From: Mantis religiosa | Taxonomy: Eukaryota; Arthropoda; Insecta; Mantodea; Mantidae | Assembly: GCA_030765055.1 (NCBI GenBank) | Contig: CM060947.1 | Location: forward strand, 47,365,547-47,429,546 | DNA length: 64,000 nucleotides | Reading direction: 5' to 3' | Shown: in pieces, positions 23,961 to 37,514 of the stretch | How positions within the stretch are numbered: position 1 is the stretch's first letter | Layout: each line of letters starts with the position of its first letter | Translations under genes and position numbers: made by a program | The notes under the pieces: model-generated | The model's database searches: none | Seen by the model: the letters and a program-made list of their open reading frames with translations, nothing else | What the model was told of the DNA's origin: nothing

Positions 23961-26336
23961 AGAGAGAGAAAGAGAGCGAGATTACTTTAAATTACTTTAA
24001 TGAAGCTCGAAACAGCACACAGAATAACAGTACAATAAGCTTTGTGTACTAGAAATGTCATACTCTCTCTAGCTCTGGGTGCTGAAAATATAGCTTCGTT
24101 TTATTTAACCCCATGTAAAATACACCCACAAATTACCTATACGTGTTTATTTTGCCCGAGAGTGGAGCATGAGACGCACCGCAGGTCTTGCGATAACGAA
24201 TGAACTGTCCGAATGCTTTCTGCAAGGCCACCAGCGCACGTTGGCTAGGCCAGCAGGAGGTGTGAACAAGTGGAAGCAAGACTGTGATACCGAAATTAAG
24301 AATTGCAATGTATAAAGAATTATGATGGATGTCAAAGGAATGTTGGTTCTTTGTTACAACACGTGCAAGGGCAGTTGAGTCGAATAGCAGTTGGGGGAGA
24401 ATAGTTGTTTTAACAAAAGAAACGTAAGAAACATTGTCCTTAGCAGATTTCTAAAGGATAGCACTTGACTGTGTGAATAGGGCGTTCTTCGGATCCTTCA
24501 TAATGGCGATAAAATAGCCACAAAGGGAATCTTTGGTTGAATAAAGAGGGCTTCCAAAAAGTGAAAGTGACACAGATACACCAACGCACATGTAGGACAG
24601 TCAGCCACTTCGTGGCTGGCAAGCCATTAAACAGTCTTCGTGGTGAGGCCGATTAGGGCGGTCCACTTCTTCTGTCTTGCTTGAGGACAGACCAGAAGAG
24701 GTGAGAGAAGATATTTGTCGGTTCATATGTACGTGAAGAACGAATTAACTTTAGCGAGTAATAAGCATTCCACCTTCAGTCTCTCTGAACAGTGATCTAT
24801 TGGTAATCCTTGGTCGGCAACTTCAAGTTCGATGTTCTGAGAAAAAGAAGCAGTCAATAAATCAGTTTGAAATGGGCATTCCAGTGTCATTAAACTATCG
24901 TTCTCACACATATCCACGCATACCCTGTGAGAAACCTCATTGCTTTACCCTGAGCTAAACATTATATAAAACGGTATCACCAAATGGAACTCTTTGCTCG
25001 CCACATAAATTGTAGTTCCAGCTGACAGTCTATAGAGAAAGGCGTTGCTCACATCGCAGTTATGACCCTACAGAAAACACCAGATGGTAAACAATGACAT
25101 TAGTTTGTGAGAAATCTGAGAGAAGAAGAGAAAATGCACCTAACATATCGAAGTGATACATAAGATATCAATTACCTAAAACGCTAATTGAAAACGGCTA
25201 ACGCTACGAAAACGGTTGAGTATTTTAATGCTCTTTACACTTTCCTGCAACTTATATGCACGTGGTACAGTAAAAATGTTAGGCAAAAATTCAGTTTTTA
25301 ACATCAGAATTAGATAGTGTGTCAAGCATTACTTTATGCTTTTTGCAGCCAAGCTGCAATGTAACACGAGCACAAATGAGGTTATGTTACCTGAGTGTGT
25401 GACATCGCGGCCCTTGTCTATTTGTTTTGGCTGATCGATACTTGTGCAGCTCCACGTCCCGAAATTGCCTTGCGCTTGTAAACCCGTTTATACTTTTTTG
25501 TGTCGAGCTTAATGAGTTAACCTCTCGGAGAGCGAGCGACCCATTAAACATTCACGTTTCTTTTCACAGCGTTGCTTCAATACGTAATCTTATTTATTGT
25601 TATTGTGTGTTTGCACATTAACGCTTCTTGCTCGACTTTTGTCTGGGTAAAACATTCCCAGCACATCCTAAAGCTAAGACCTTAGCGAATATTGCATCAA
25701 ACTCTTGAATTTTGGTCAAAGTGTTCACAGAAATAATCACCAGAACGAAACTTTGTCATGGTTCTGATTGATGTATAGAATTCTAGCACGTAACAGCAAT
25801 TCATTGACAACAACTACTTCAATTTTCCCTTACGCTTCGCTCCGTTTGACTACTGTGATCAGTTCTATTCAAGGGAACTTCATTTTACTCGGATGTAATG
25901 AATTAAGCACCATGACGTAGCCTCATGTGGGCGCCTGATTCACTCTTGCACGCCACCAGTCGTTAAAACCTCGCTCGGAGAGTAAGACTTTTTGTCGTAC
26001 CAGAATGAACTCGCTATTGCGACAGCGCTCGCTTATAGACCGCTGGAAATTTCCACACAGTTCCAAAACGTTCGAGATAGCGAAATTCTAACAGATTCTG
26101 TTTATCTGGGGACAACCTTCCGATATTTACGCTGGGTGAACACACAGTTATATGTTTACCATGTGTATGCTCTAAACACGAATCACTCAACGTCTGTTAA
26201 ATCGAAAACTCACTTGCCCCAGCTTCGATGGACATGTTCATACACTCTTATCAGAAACAAAGGGGGGAATAAATGACAGTTTCTTTTATACTTAATATTT
26301 AAGTTTATATTTAAAACACGACTTAAGATATGCCCA
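23263..26336. other. Non-coding; contains (AT)n-(AG)n microsatellite
   Basis: An (AT)n tract at 23,907-23,957 passes directly into AG-rich repeat to about 23,980. The 24,150-24,700 and 25,420-26,280 stretches have more balanced composition with frames of 60-94 codons, but none shows a motif I can name. No complete element recognised. Confidence 0.4.
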
Positions 26337-26420
26337 AATAGGACGTAGCTTAGTGGTTTCGTTTGCGGCTGAACATCCGTATTTCGATTCCCGGCCCTAG
26401 GGTGGCTATTTTAATGGGCT
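26337..26420 (+). repeat. tRNA-like head, possible SINE or tRNA pseudogene
   Basis: GACGTAGCTTAGTGGTTTCG gives an A-box-like TAGCTTAGTGG, and ATTTCGATTCCCGG is B-box-like at the expected spacing. There is no second copy in the window, and the sequence after it (to about 26,690) is unknown. It could be a SINE of a further family or a degraded tRNA gene. Confidence 0.3.
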
Positions 26421-28155
26421 CTGTCAAAGCCTTCACCTCTGACCAGTTGATGTGAAGCATCCCGAAGGACCAACGTGGTTCGGAGTCCACGGCAAAAGCT
26501 GTAGATTTTTCATTTCACTGTCACAGGAGGTAATGGACTTCGTGCTCTGCGCTCTCCCACTTCAGAAATGTGTCCAATCATCACTGCTGGAAAGAAGTTA
26601 CCCTCGAAGATCACAGATCGTATGGGAAGCATTAGAACTGAACGCGAAAACAGCGTCCGATCGCCTTAATAATCAAATAGTAGCTCACTACTCTGAAAAA
26701 GGTATTAAATATTAACTAGTTTCTTTTCACACTACATGATTAGTAGTTTTGTAGTATATATGGAATATTTAAGTTAAGTATTGTGAAGAAGGAATCACAT
26801 TTTCCAGACTTTTCAGTGTTAGGTGAAAATTGGAGATAACCATATGACGACAAAATTGCATTCCGTTATAACTAATGTAAAGATTTTTGTGCAGCCATGA
26901 ACAGAAAATAAAAGTTCTGTATAATTGTAACATCGGCACATGCATTATCTTTCTAAGAAGAAAAACTATCGGAGCGTAATCAATGCAGATAATAAATACA
27001 ATTCAGTCGCATAAAATAGGTGCACCACATTCGGCAGCGCTGGTATGAGGGGTAGGCAAGCATATTAATCACACATTTACAAGCTAAATACAAGTATTTT
27101 CAATGTATGTGTACAATTTTGATATAAACGCACTCCATTACAATATACTGAAAAGCATTTCTAAGCGTGAAAAGCATGAAAGTGTCTTGTATTTCCACAA
27201 GAAGTATGGTTGCACTGCAAGCTCAACATCAAAGCTATTGGTGCACATTTAAACACTAAAAGCACTATTGAGACAACCAGACAGCTGTGATATACAGCGA
27301 CTGCTGCTAATGCGGGGGATTAGAGATGCCATGTGTTCAATGCCCCGAAGAGCAAGGAGGAAAGAAAAATGAGGCTGCGTTTCACGTGTCCATTACGCCG
27401 TTACCGCGCTAAAAACGCCGTGACAATGTTACAGAAATAAATCCTATTAGTGAAGTGACAGTACAAAATTGAAAAGATCCACAATATACATTATGCCTAT
27501 CTTTGAACGTTTCTCAATTATATTTGAGAGTCTACCGTTATTTTCACTTGTTTTTCACATAGGTTGTGCTGGTATGGGGACGGATCAACCATATACGGCG
27601 TCCAAGTTAAATTAGTTTCTAAACGAGTGGGGGAAAGGAAACTGCAGAGACGTCGATAAATAGCATTAGGTTTAGTGCCTAGTAGGGGGATGTGGCTTCA
27701 TGGGCGATAACATGTGCTCAAATATTTACGCCTAGGTCACTGATCATGAAAAGCTACACCCCGCCATGAAACTTCCCTAGCGAATGAATGTTACATTAGA
27801 GGCGCTACCTTTTTCTTTGCCTATCGACTGCTTGCGTATTGTAGAGGAAGTATTACTTTCACTAAAAATTCACTGTTAATATTCAACTATATGTGCACAA
27901 TGAAACAGTGTTAAAATATTTGGCTAACCTTTATTCTAATTCTATTGATTGGGCACTGAAGTTTCTGTAATTACAGCCCTCACCTAAGAAATTTTTGCTT
28001 TATTTACTTTGTACTTATGCTATATATTATTTAAATGAAGTGTGTTTTTAGCATATTTATAAAAGAGTTTTATAAAAAGAGTTAGTTTTTAAATTGGTGG
28101 ATTGGGATGAGAAGGATTTGTGGTTTTTAATTTGAAAATGAAGAGTATTTTATAT
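26421..28155. other. Non-coding, nothing recognised
   Basis: An 87-codon plus frame at 26,452-26,715 directly follows the tRNA-like head and may be the body of the same repeat. Elsewhere AT-rich spacer. Confidence 0.4.
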
Positions 28156-28666
28156 TGTCACGGCAACAGGCATAAAAGTTTCGGCACAAATAAGAAAACA
28201 ATCGGCAGATAAAGTTTCAGATAACGAGCTTGCATAAGCAGCTACACATAGCGCTTGAGATAAAACACTTACCGAAACAAACTGAGATAAATGGAAATTT
28301 CTAGTTACTTCTAGACTGATAGAGATTGTTGGCTTTCTGGTTTATTTGCGAAGCATCTAGAAATTATCTGTGAAATATTTAAAGAGGCGACGATTGGCCA
28401 AGAGGGAGTGAGTGAGCCGCGAGAGGTAAGCAGAGAACAGCTGAGAGAGTTGTAGTTGTGAAATGAGAGACAGCCAGCTGTGTAACGAGAGCTAATGATG
28501 TAATCTGCTGTCACTGTTTGTTATTGTGATCTACCTTGGTAGACTGATTGTGATATGTGATGCAAAGTTGTTACGCGAGAGTTGAACAGTGTATTGCTAC
28601 GAAAACAAAGGAGATTTTTAATTTCTGCAACTCGGCCTTTTAATTCTATGAACCCACAAAGTCACA
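28156..28666. repeat. Candidate solo LTR
   Basis: A 511-bp segment starts TGTCACGG and ends AAAGTCACA. It is flanked on both sides by ATAT (28,152-28,155 and 28,667-28,670), matching a TG...CA LTR with a 4-bp target duplication. Its middle is GC-richer than its surroundings. No second LTR, primer-binding site or coding region follows. The flank is AT-rich, so the ATAT match carries little weight. Confidence 0.3.
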
Positions 28667-28680
28667 ATATGAAGGTATTA

Positions 28681-29740
28681 TAATAATGTTGAATGGTTGA
28701 ATAAGTGTTTTGGTGTTTATAACAATTTTATTATATTGCAAATATGATAATTGAGTTGATTGAAAGTTTTGTTTTTGTTGTTGAAAACTATTAGAAATTG
28801 TTAAATTTTGGACATTTGGATTTATTTATATGTAAGATTTATTATAAAATTTTGTAGTTTATATTTTGGTTAGTTTAACTAGTAAAGGTTATTTAGAATA
28901 AAATTTGGAAATTTTTAGTTGTGATTTTTAAGTGATTTTTGAAATTTATAGTGTGTAGTGGAAGAGATTTGTAATGATATGAATTTGTACTATATATTGA
29001 GTTGAAAGTATAATGTATGCAGTTTTATTAGTTACTATTTGTAAATATGTAGATAGAGTTGAAGAAATTTTGGTATTGTTATGGTTGATTAGTTAAATAT
29101 TTAATATAATTGTTTTCTGTTTTTGTACTACTGTTGAAATTTAAAAATGTATATATCTTCTTTAAATATTGGATTTAATTGAGTGTGAGTGTGTGGTGTT
29201 TTAGGGCCCGTCGACATCAAGGTCATTTGGGCCTTGGATTTAATTGATGTGTAAGAAGACTGTAATTTGTGTTGTAATATTTTATGATGAATGCATTCTA
29301 AGTTTTAAAGAGTATATAAGATTATATAAATTTTGTTTGGTATTGGTTTTTGAAATGAAGAAATTTTTAAATTTTGATTTATATAAAGATTTTGGTTAAA
29401 ATTTTAAAGTTATAATAATATGAGTTATTTGAAGTATTTTAATGCATTGGTTACCAGTATGTATAGTACCGGATACCGGTATTTTAGTAAGTTGTAGATG
29501 TATATTATAATTTAGCTGGATACCAGTTAATTCCTTTAATGTGTACCAGTTTTTGAGCCTTATTTGTGTTATGTATTTTATATTTGTAAATTGGTAGCTT
29601 TGTATTTGTATTTATTTTATTTTGCTTTTTAAAATTAATTATCTGAAAAATGTTGTAACTGTAGAGTTTTGTAATTGTTTTTGGTTTTAATAAATAAGAA
29701 TTTGGAAATATGTCCCGGTATTAGAAATTAGGAACCGGGA
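28681..29740. other. C-depleted T/G-rich block
   Basis: Over 28,681-29,760 I count about 51 C in 1,080 bases (under 5 percent), whereas G is several-fold commoner and T is the most frequent base. Neither strand has an open frame of note. Near its middle is the only GC-rich island, GGGCCCGTCGACATCAAGG at about 29,204, followed within 20 bp by TTGGGCC. It could be the 3' part of a long non-coding transcript or a strand-biased transposon interior. Confidence 0.6.
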
Positions 29741-29769
29741 TGTAGATTTTCAGATTTTATTATTTATTT

Positions 29770-30215
29770 GTACTCATGTTCCAATAAAATGCACTGAGAT
29801 ATGCTAAATTACTATAAAAAGAGAAGAGGCAAACATTAGAAACCACTGGACCCGATTTTATATTGAGATGGTCACACACAATGACTCTTCCAAATGTTAA
29901 CTTGATCAGACCTTAGATGTGTAATCTTAGTTCATTATGTTAACGATTAATGTACAGTGAAACCTGTGAAGCTTTCTGGGACCAAAAAGATGTACAAAGG
30001 TTTTTAGTTTAATATAATATAATTAACTAAAAATACTCGATCATTCCGAAAGGTTACTATAGGCTGCACAGCATTTCCATTAATGAGAGGTTACTAAGTC
30101 GGACAGACATTTTGCCGATCTTTCACATTATTCTGTGTGAAAAGGTACCAGAGGATCACATTCCTTACTTATAGTTGGGACTATACGAAATAATAAAGGA
30201 TAAAGTGGAGATTTC

Positions 30216-30304
<89 letters not shown>

Positions 30305-31498
30305 CTTCTAGACAAAGCTTCTTAAAGTAAATTAAAATAATTTCTCAAAAGTAACCACTAATTGTCGGTTAAGCCAACTAGTGATTAACTTGACAAGTTC
30401 TTCTGTCACGGTTACTATTTTTCCAGTAGAAAAATCGGTCATCCGATGTCTGCATACTTTTCACTAATTAAAAAATGTACCTACACCCAAATCTTAATGG
30501 CCAGTGATAAAAGTAAATGCCAGAGGCGTCATCCTGGCTTATCTCGCACCTGCGGGTGGTTGCGTCCTAACGAATTCGGCGACCTGGACACAGACTACTG
30601 CTGACGTAGGTATAAGAGCTAATGGTAACATACGACAGTCTACTTCACTGCCTTGCGTCACCTCGACATGTGGGATGAAATGTACTGTAATAATTTTATA
30701 TCGTGTCACCCTTTCCCTACTCTAGCTTATCAGAGACCTACTTTAAATGATTTGCTTTAATCTGTAGGACGGACGCCTCCTAAAAAGGAGCATACTAAAA
30801 AATACTACATAGGAATAATATAAGAGACCGGTATTCAAATTATATATAAAATAACTAATTTCCCTAGCTGGTTACACTTAAATGCGAATAACAAATGTGC
30901 ATTTATTATGCCAGATGCACAATTTAATGGCGGTTGGCAGAAAGTGCTGGTTAACGTAACATCCAATCAAATGCTTGCCAAGTAAAGCCGGTGATTGAAT
31001 ATCATTTGCGTCCACAAAATTTATTTTCGCAACAGGAAACAGCAACACCTGATCATGAAGAGCATTTTATTTTGAAGGGACCAGACTAAAAACCAATTTC
31101 CTACATTAACTGGTTGCAGAGACATGAATGTGCATTGAATTCGTCTTTTAACCGGGTCCTATTTAAGATGCTTTCACCATCTTTCCAAATCATTTCGTTA
31201 TCTACCTACTGTTTTATTTATTGTGTCAGCTTCTGACTCACAAAGATAACAGAATCACATGGCTAGGATAAGCAACTGAATGTTTCAAGCTATTATAGCT
31301 TCAATTGGGATTTCTGCTTTCGTGTTATACTGATTGTGTTCAATTATGATTGTGTGAAATTGTTTTATTGGTGGCTAACATTCTTTGCTGGATTAGTAAA
31401 AATGTCACATAGTGAACACGGTGCGAGTAGTAAAAGTGAACCAATAATACATAAACGGAAAGTATTGTGTCACCAAAGCAGGAGTATAACTTAGTATA
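29770..31498. other. Non-coding with a (TAA)n microsatellite
   Basis: A (TAA)n tract occupies 30,216-30,304, about 29 units. A 73-codon plus frame at 30,504-30,725 has no recognisable domain. Confidence 0.5.
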
Positions 31499-32175
31499 CG
31501 AGGGCCGTTCAGAAAGTAACCTCCGATCGGTCACAGTGCGGGTAGTGGGGGGAGTAGCGACGCCATCTGTGCATTCACGCACTCAGCAGGTCAGTCGACA
31601 TCAAGCCGTGGTCGAGTGAACGTCGTATCTGCGCTAGTTTAGTGTTTGTGGCCGTTTGAAATGTGTGCTGCAATAGAAAACTCCGCCAAATGTGAAGGCG
31701 TGCTGTTATAAAAAAATTACTACGGGCTATACAGAACAAACGCCGTGGTATGCTGACTTCCGGTATCGTTTTTTTGCTCGATAACGCCCGTCCTCGCTCT
31801 GCTCGCAGAACAACAGCCCTTCTTGAGTCCTTCAAGTGGGACGTTGTCAACCATCCACCTTACAGCCCAGATCTGGCGCCAAGCGATTATCACCTCTTCA
31901 TGCATATGAAGACATGGCTCGGGTCCCAGCGGTTTGATGACGACGAAGAGCTCAAAGGTGCGGTCACAGGCTGGCTCCAGGCACAAGCGGGTGATTTTTA
32001 TGCAGAAGGAATTTCAAAGCTTGTGAACAGATACGATAAGTGCCTCAATCGTTATGGAGACCATGTAGAAAAATAGTGCAAAGATGTAGTTGTAAGATGT
32101 ATATATTAAAATATTTTTATTTAACTTGGTGAATTTTTTGCAATCAACCGGAGGCTACTTTCTGAACGGCCCTCG
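31499..32175 (+). mobile_element. mariner-family DNA transposon, second subfamily, internally deleted
   Basis: The inverted repeats CGAGGGCCGTTCAGAAAGTA and its complement at the right end are nearly perfect for about 27 bp. TA flanks lie at 31,497-31,498 and 32,176-32,177. At 677 bp it is about half the usual mariner length. The subfamily differs from the 5.7- and 35.7-kb copies in both inverted repeats and protein. With intact ends it could in principle be mobilised by a related transposase. Confidence 0.93.
31661..32076 (+). pseudogene. mariner transposase pseudogene (termini joined by deletion)
   Basis: The frame opens MCAAIENSAKCE, the usual N-terminus of this mariner group, and meets a stop at 31,709-31,711. 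In another frame it resumes near 31,735 in the catalytic domain. LDNARPRSARRT holds the second aspartate, and PPYSPDLAPSDYHLF the third, 34 residues apart, as in DD34D enzymes. The C-terminus YAEGISKLVNRYDKC runs to the stop at 32,074-32,076. The helix-turn-helix region and first catalytic aspartate are deleted. Inactive. Confidence 0.9.
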
Positions 32176-32852
32176 TATATTTGGCAATTATCGTCAACTT
32201 AGAGGAAGACAGGGACGATTCAGACGTGGTCAGAAGCAAGGACGGAGATATGATGACGAGGCAGATACAACAGCTTTGCCATAGAAATTTCCTGCTTGGT
32301 ATGCGCACATATTTGTTAACATTTTAAGGTATGATGTTCAGATTACTGGTTAAATTACAATGCACGCCAAGTTTATGTTTCCTTGACAGCTACAGTAATA
32401 CCATACAAAGTGTTTTCATTTCGTCTTGTTACTGCATATAGCTTCTCCCGCCCTTTGATATATGGCTACGTCGCGCTTCGCTGCTAGTGGTCAACGTTCA
32501 GTCGCCATTAAATGTTGCATCTACCATACTATATAATGTTTCAATGTGGAGTGATCAGCGTTCTGGATTCTCTAACAAAGACCTTGGAATCAATTTCCAT
32601 CTGCGCGGGGAGGGGATCTAATTTCTAGAATTATTTCTTAGCTCCCACAGAGACTGAAAGTATGAAAACCTCCTGTAGTACTATTAGCATTAGTAGAGCA
32701 TCTGAGCTATACTCAGTAAACAAATGTGAATGAATACTCACATTGTTTATGCAAAATAAGAAACCTTAAACAGAATTTTCCAGCCTTAAAGTCGTACTTG
32801 TATTGAAAATATCTATGAATATCTTGTGGAGTGATCGTAATTATATATGTAT

Positions 32853-32896
<44 letters not shown>

Positions 32897-35676
32897 TCAT
32901 AGACGTATGATAAGCCTGAAAATTGGTCCCATTAAGTACGAACTTTAATGAGTGATAATGTTGGCAGGGCTTAAGTTGATAAGTGTGTGTATTTCTAAAA
33001 TTCGGTTTTGAAGTCTTAAAGAAGCGCTTATTGTGGTCGATTATGGAAGTCCGTAGCGCCTAAAGACTGCATCAGGTTATAGATATACAATACCTGGCGC
33101 TCGCTAGGGGGAACCTCCATTTGACATCTTGAAAGTTTGCGATTCTTCTCGACAGAAAATTAGTTACAGGTTGGGATACGGGCTTCCAAATTCTCGTTCC
33201 GCACCTTCGAAGATGTTGAAACTACATAAATATCCAGTTTAGTATTCAACCGAACTTTTGGTTTTTTTTTCTTTTTTTAAACAAGTCTCAAAATATAAAA
33301 AAAAAAAAATTGTTCAGGTTGCAATAAAATCTTCTGGAACTCAGGCGGCAATGATATGAATCTGGGAGTTCAAAACCAAACTACTTCTTTTAAATATATT
33401 TATGTGTACTAAGATTTACCTATCTCTTTTGTAATGAAAAAGACTTTACAGGCAATTCACAAATCTTCTTTTTTTAAAAAAAAGTTGTGTAATTAAGGAA
33501 ATAAATATCTTAATAAATCACAATATTGAATAACAGTACTTCAGTGAATGTTGAATGTTCTGGACACGCATGTTGTAAATATTTGTCTGATATGCTAAAT
33601 AGTTTATCAAGCAATGTGTGATACAGTTGATTAATTTGACAGTATTCAAATGTGAATTTAGAGTAACATAAGCTTCTAAAACGTGTTTCCTTTTCCTCAG
33701 GTATTTCAGTGAAATCTTACTACAGCCAATCGCAAAACTTCCTTTCAATGACTTGTTAGCTCTCAAGCGTCTTATCCCTCATAAACCAGGTCCTGCACAA
33801 AGGAAATTTACCCTTGACAGTATTTGAGATGAATAGTACCTTCTAATATAAAACAGAATACGAACTTGTCCGAACGCCATACATCATTATGAAGTATGGC
33901 GTGCAATACGTTTTGAGAAATTTGGCACGGGAAGCAGGAACCGTGCAAATTCGTGTTCCTGGAGTGTGACAAGTGGGCGTACCGGGATTCCCTAGGGAGG
34001 CCACACAATTTTCTAAATGGAAGTGCAATACTTTTTCTTTTATTGGTTTGTGTGTAGAAATGGCAGTCCCAGCGAAGAAATGAACTACAACTGTGGTCCA
34101 TTATTGTCAGAGGGTGGGAGGAGAAAGGGTTAACGCATATAGCACGAACATAAAACTGCACTCTGCGACAGTGACACAGTGGTTATTCCCAGATTCCAAG
34201 CCTATTACAAGTTTTGACCTGACGAAGCCGTCCGCACCTCAAATTACCTGTCTTAGTGAATTTCTAAATATATAGTCCACAAGGAACCTCTCGCCTCACT
34301 GACCGTCCTCAACAGATAATAATATTAACGTTTGCGCCGAGTGTCGTGCACATTCGTTTCTTAATTGGTGTAGCACTGTCGATGTAATGCTCTCTTACGA
34401 GCCACGCTTTTATATTTCTTTATATAAACTTAAACATATTAGAAATATAGCATAATGATTGTCAATTTTTTTTATCTGCAAATTACACATCTATTTCACA
34501 TATCTAAGAATATTCTCTACTTTTCCTTTCGTTTTCTACTTAAAATTGAAACTCTTATTTGGACTGCTGAGCGTGGGCCATTTTCTCTGTTAGGGACAAT
34601 TTTAAAATACCTTGACAGTTATTGGAGATGTTTAATGTGGCGTGTCATAATTGTATGCTCTCCTTGAAGAACAGGCAGATCTGCTCGTGTTATGTTAATT
34701 TTTCTCTGCAGCTGATACGAAGCAATCGCATGGTCTTATCTACTTAAGAAAAATGTACATATTTATGTATCGTTATGTGTGCTAAGTTATCGGAAAATCA
34801 GTCAGAAATGTGAACGATAAGTAAGCATTAACTAAGCGATAGACGCTATCACCAGATAACTACAACCTTCTGAATGTTTCTCAATTTGAAACATTCGGAA
34901 AACTTTCAACGAATGTCTTTCTAGTACAACGAAAAACGATGTTCTCCAAGCTAGTTTGTGAAGGTTTGAACAAAGTACGAGTGTTGTTATTGCAAGGGAT
35001 TGGAGACGTTCTGATTTCGTGTACTCAGCAAAAGAACCGTCCGGAAGAAGAGGCTAGTCGGGCGTATTCTGTTACGTCGCTACGTTAAGAGAGAAAGTGA
35101 AATAACAGTGAATTAGTGACGGTGGGAGTTAAGTCTGTGACACTTGAACCCTGGAGGAAGGTACAGTGTTATAAAATCGATATCAAATTACTAATTGCTA
35201 GATTGATGATGTTATGAAGAATCGAGGAGATAAATATTTTTCATATGCTAAAATCAATACCTAAGGTGAAAAATGATTATAATTTTGTCAAGTAATAAGA
35301 AATGAGGGCTGCGTCGAGGAAAAGCAATTAAGAATAAGACAGAAAAGCTAAGGTAGTTGGATTTCCGGTAAAATCGTCGAACTCCATTAGTGCCAGATTC
35401 GGGTACTAATACGTTCAGAAATCACAACGTTGCATGGATGTAAACTAATGTTAATTCTGAAAATTACAAAAAGGAAAGAAAGGTTGCAATATAGTAAATT
35501 ACAGAGTAAACATTGCCTTTCAGATGCAAATTAGAAACTAAGGTTTTGACGTGTGATATAGGATCTTTCTGGGGTAACCACGACATAGGTTGAACTTTTG
35601 TTGACAAAAGAGCTTATTGGTCCAAAATTCATGTCTTTGTTTACGAATCTTACAATATTACAGACTTGATTAGATA
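32176..35676. other. Non-coding with a (GATA)n tract and a DR1 trace
   Basis: (TAGA)n lies at 32,853-32,896. A short inverted DR1-like piece (GCACCTTCGAAGATGTTGAAA) is at about 33,201. Frames of 60-117 codons on both strands at 33,808-34,275 overlap and have no recognisable motif. Nothing else is supported. Confidence 0.4.
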
Positions 35677-36926
35677 TGAGAACTGTTCAATAAAGAATGA
35701 TCATAATTTTTTTACGGCCATACCTTTTCGCACTAAAATTCAACCTTCTTATATTCTGTTAGCTTAATGTGAAACAAACACACCGGTAGTTTCATTGTTG
35801 GTACTCCTGGTTCCCACCAGGCAAGTTCAGATATGCGAAGTATCGCCTACCGCTGAAATGGAGGTAACACGAGAGGAACAATATACGGCTTTGAAATTCT
35901 GCTTTCATCTCAACAAATCTTCTAGTTGAGGCCTATACAATGTTAGAGGAGGCCTAAGGAGAGTCTGTTCTTCCCTGCAGCACACTTCGAAGGTGGTTTA
36001 AAATTTTTAAAGAGGGGAGACAATCAATTTCAAAGGAAGGTGGACACGGTGCTCCATTTACTGCTCTTACGGAAGAAAACATCAACACTGCTACTGCCAT
36101 TGTGAGAGAGCATGGACGAATTACCTTAAGATCACTTTCCGAAATACTGAACATTTCATTGGGTGCCACCCACACGTTGGTGACAAACATTACACATGAG
36201 ATATGTTTGTGCGCCATGGGTTCCAATACTGTTGATTCCCGAACAAAAGGACATTCGCATGCAGGTGAGCATGCAGTTAAAGTTGATGTTAGAGGAAGAT
36301 CCGGAGTTTCTTTCAAACGCAATCACTGCTGGTGAAACTTGGCTACATCGTTTTGATCCTGAGAGCAAACAGCAAAGCTCAGTGTGGAAATCTCCATCAC
36401 CAAACCCCCACAAAGCAAACGTGGTTGATTCTGCTGGGAAAGTTATGGTCATCTGATTCTTTGATATTCATGGAATGGTTTATTAGCATATTGTACCTGC
36501 AAACACATCAGTAACTGGACAACACTACAGGGATGTCCTGAAAACATTCCAAGTCCATATCAGGCGCAAAAAAAAAAAAACACATTTCCGTGAAGCAGGC
36601 TGGATACTGCACCACGATAATGCGCGGCCGCATACTGCCAATGTTGTTGCTGAATTTCTTGCAAAAATCAACGTGAAGTGCATCCCTCACCCTACCCATG
36701 TGACCTTTTTCTAATCCCGAACTTGAAGAAACGCCTTCGTGGGAGGCATTATCCATCATCAGAAGTAGTGGTGAAGGCTGTGGAGGCGATTTTGAAGGAT
36801 CTATCAAAAATGGTTTCCAGCATGGCTTTGAAGACTGGCAGAAACGCTGGGACAAGTGCATCGCATTCAGGGGAGACTATTTTGAGGACGATCCTCAAAA
36901 TTATGAGGATGAGTAGAGGTACATTT

Positions 36927-36982
<56 letters not shown>

Positions 36983-37008
36983 GATCATTCTTTATTGAAC
37001 AGCCCTCG
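35677..37008 (+). mobile_element. mariner-family DNA transposon, near full length (copy 2)
   Basis: The right inverted repeat is intact (TTTATTGAACAGCCCTCG, with TA at 37,009-37,010). The left one has decayed (TGAGAACTGTTCAATAA with TA at 35,675-35,676). Same subfamily as the element at 5,695. Its length of 1,332 bp includes an A-run of about 50 (36,929-36,980) between the stop codon and the right inverted repeat. The transposase is disrupted. Confidence 0.9.
35858..36916 (+). pseudogene. mariner transposase pseudogene, most complete copy
   Basis: The start MEVTREEQYTALKFCFHLNK is followed by a stop at SSS*. A second helix-turn-helix piece ITLRSLSEILNISLGATH is at about 36,120-36,180. The first catalytic block now reads AGETWLHRFDPES, so the first aspartate is replaced by glycine. 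LHHDNARPHTANVVAEFLAK carries the second. The third (PDLAPCD region) is removed by a small deletion after CIPHP. Several frameshifts and stops. Inactive. Confidence 0.88.
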
Positions 37009-37010
37009 TA

Positions 37011-37514
37011 TAAGACATTTGATCAGCACAACCAATGCCTTGAAAGAACGTTCTCGACTTAGCCACGTTTGTAATTGCATGGGACTTCTCCATTAAGCAT
37101 TACAGCGAATCACAACTTATGGTTCAACTGTTATTCGGGAAACAGTTACTTTAAACCATAAATTGGGTGATACTTCAGAACTTAACATAAATAATATATC
37201 AATGGTTATAGTTCTAGTACTGACAAACACGTTTTCAGATCAATTGTGGACCTCTGAAAATCAACAATTTCGAATTAATAATGTACAACACAAACGTCAG
37301 ATGAGCATTAAGTTTGTATTTTAACCATTTCCTTACTTATCATTCATTTTTATACATGTATTTAACACCTACAGGTTTAAAGTGATTGACGTAACCGACA
37401 GCCACCAGGACTAATATCACGTAGATATGGTTGAATGACCACGTTCTGCGATAGCCTAGCTAATGTTGTTCGGCAATATAGAATAATGTTAAGTGCATAA
37501 CAACACTACAGAAC
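37011..37514. other. Non-coding, nothing recognised
   Basis: AT-rich spacer between the mariner copy and a SINE-1. No gene signal. Confidence 0.45.

Noticed and set aside
24440..24700. Possible transposase fragment
   Set aside because: Some residues recall transposon proteins, but no catalytic motif or terminal repeat could be found.
36678..36998. Poly-lysine and poly-phenylalanine frames
   Set aside because: Produced by the A-run next to the mariner right inverted repeat.
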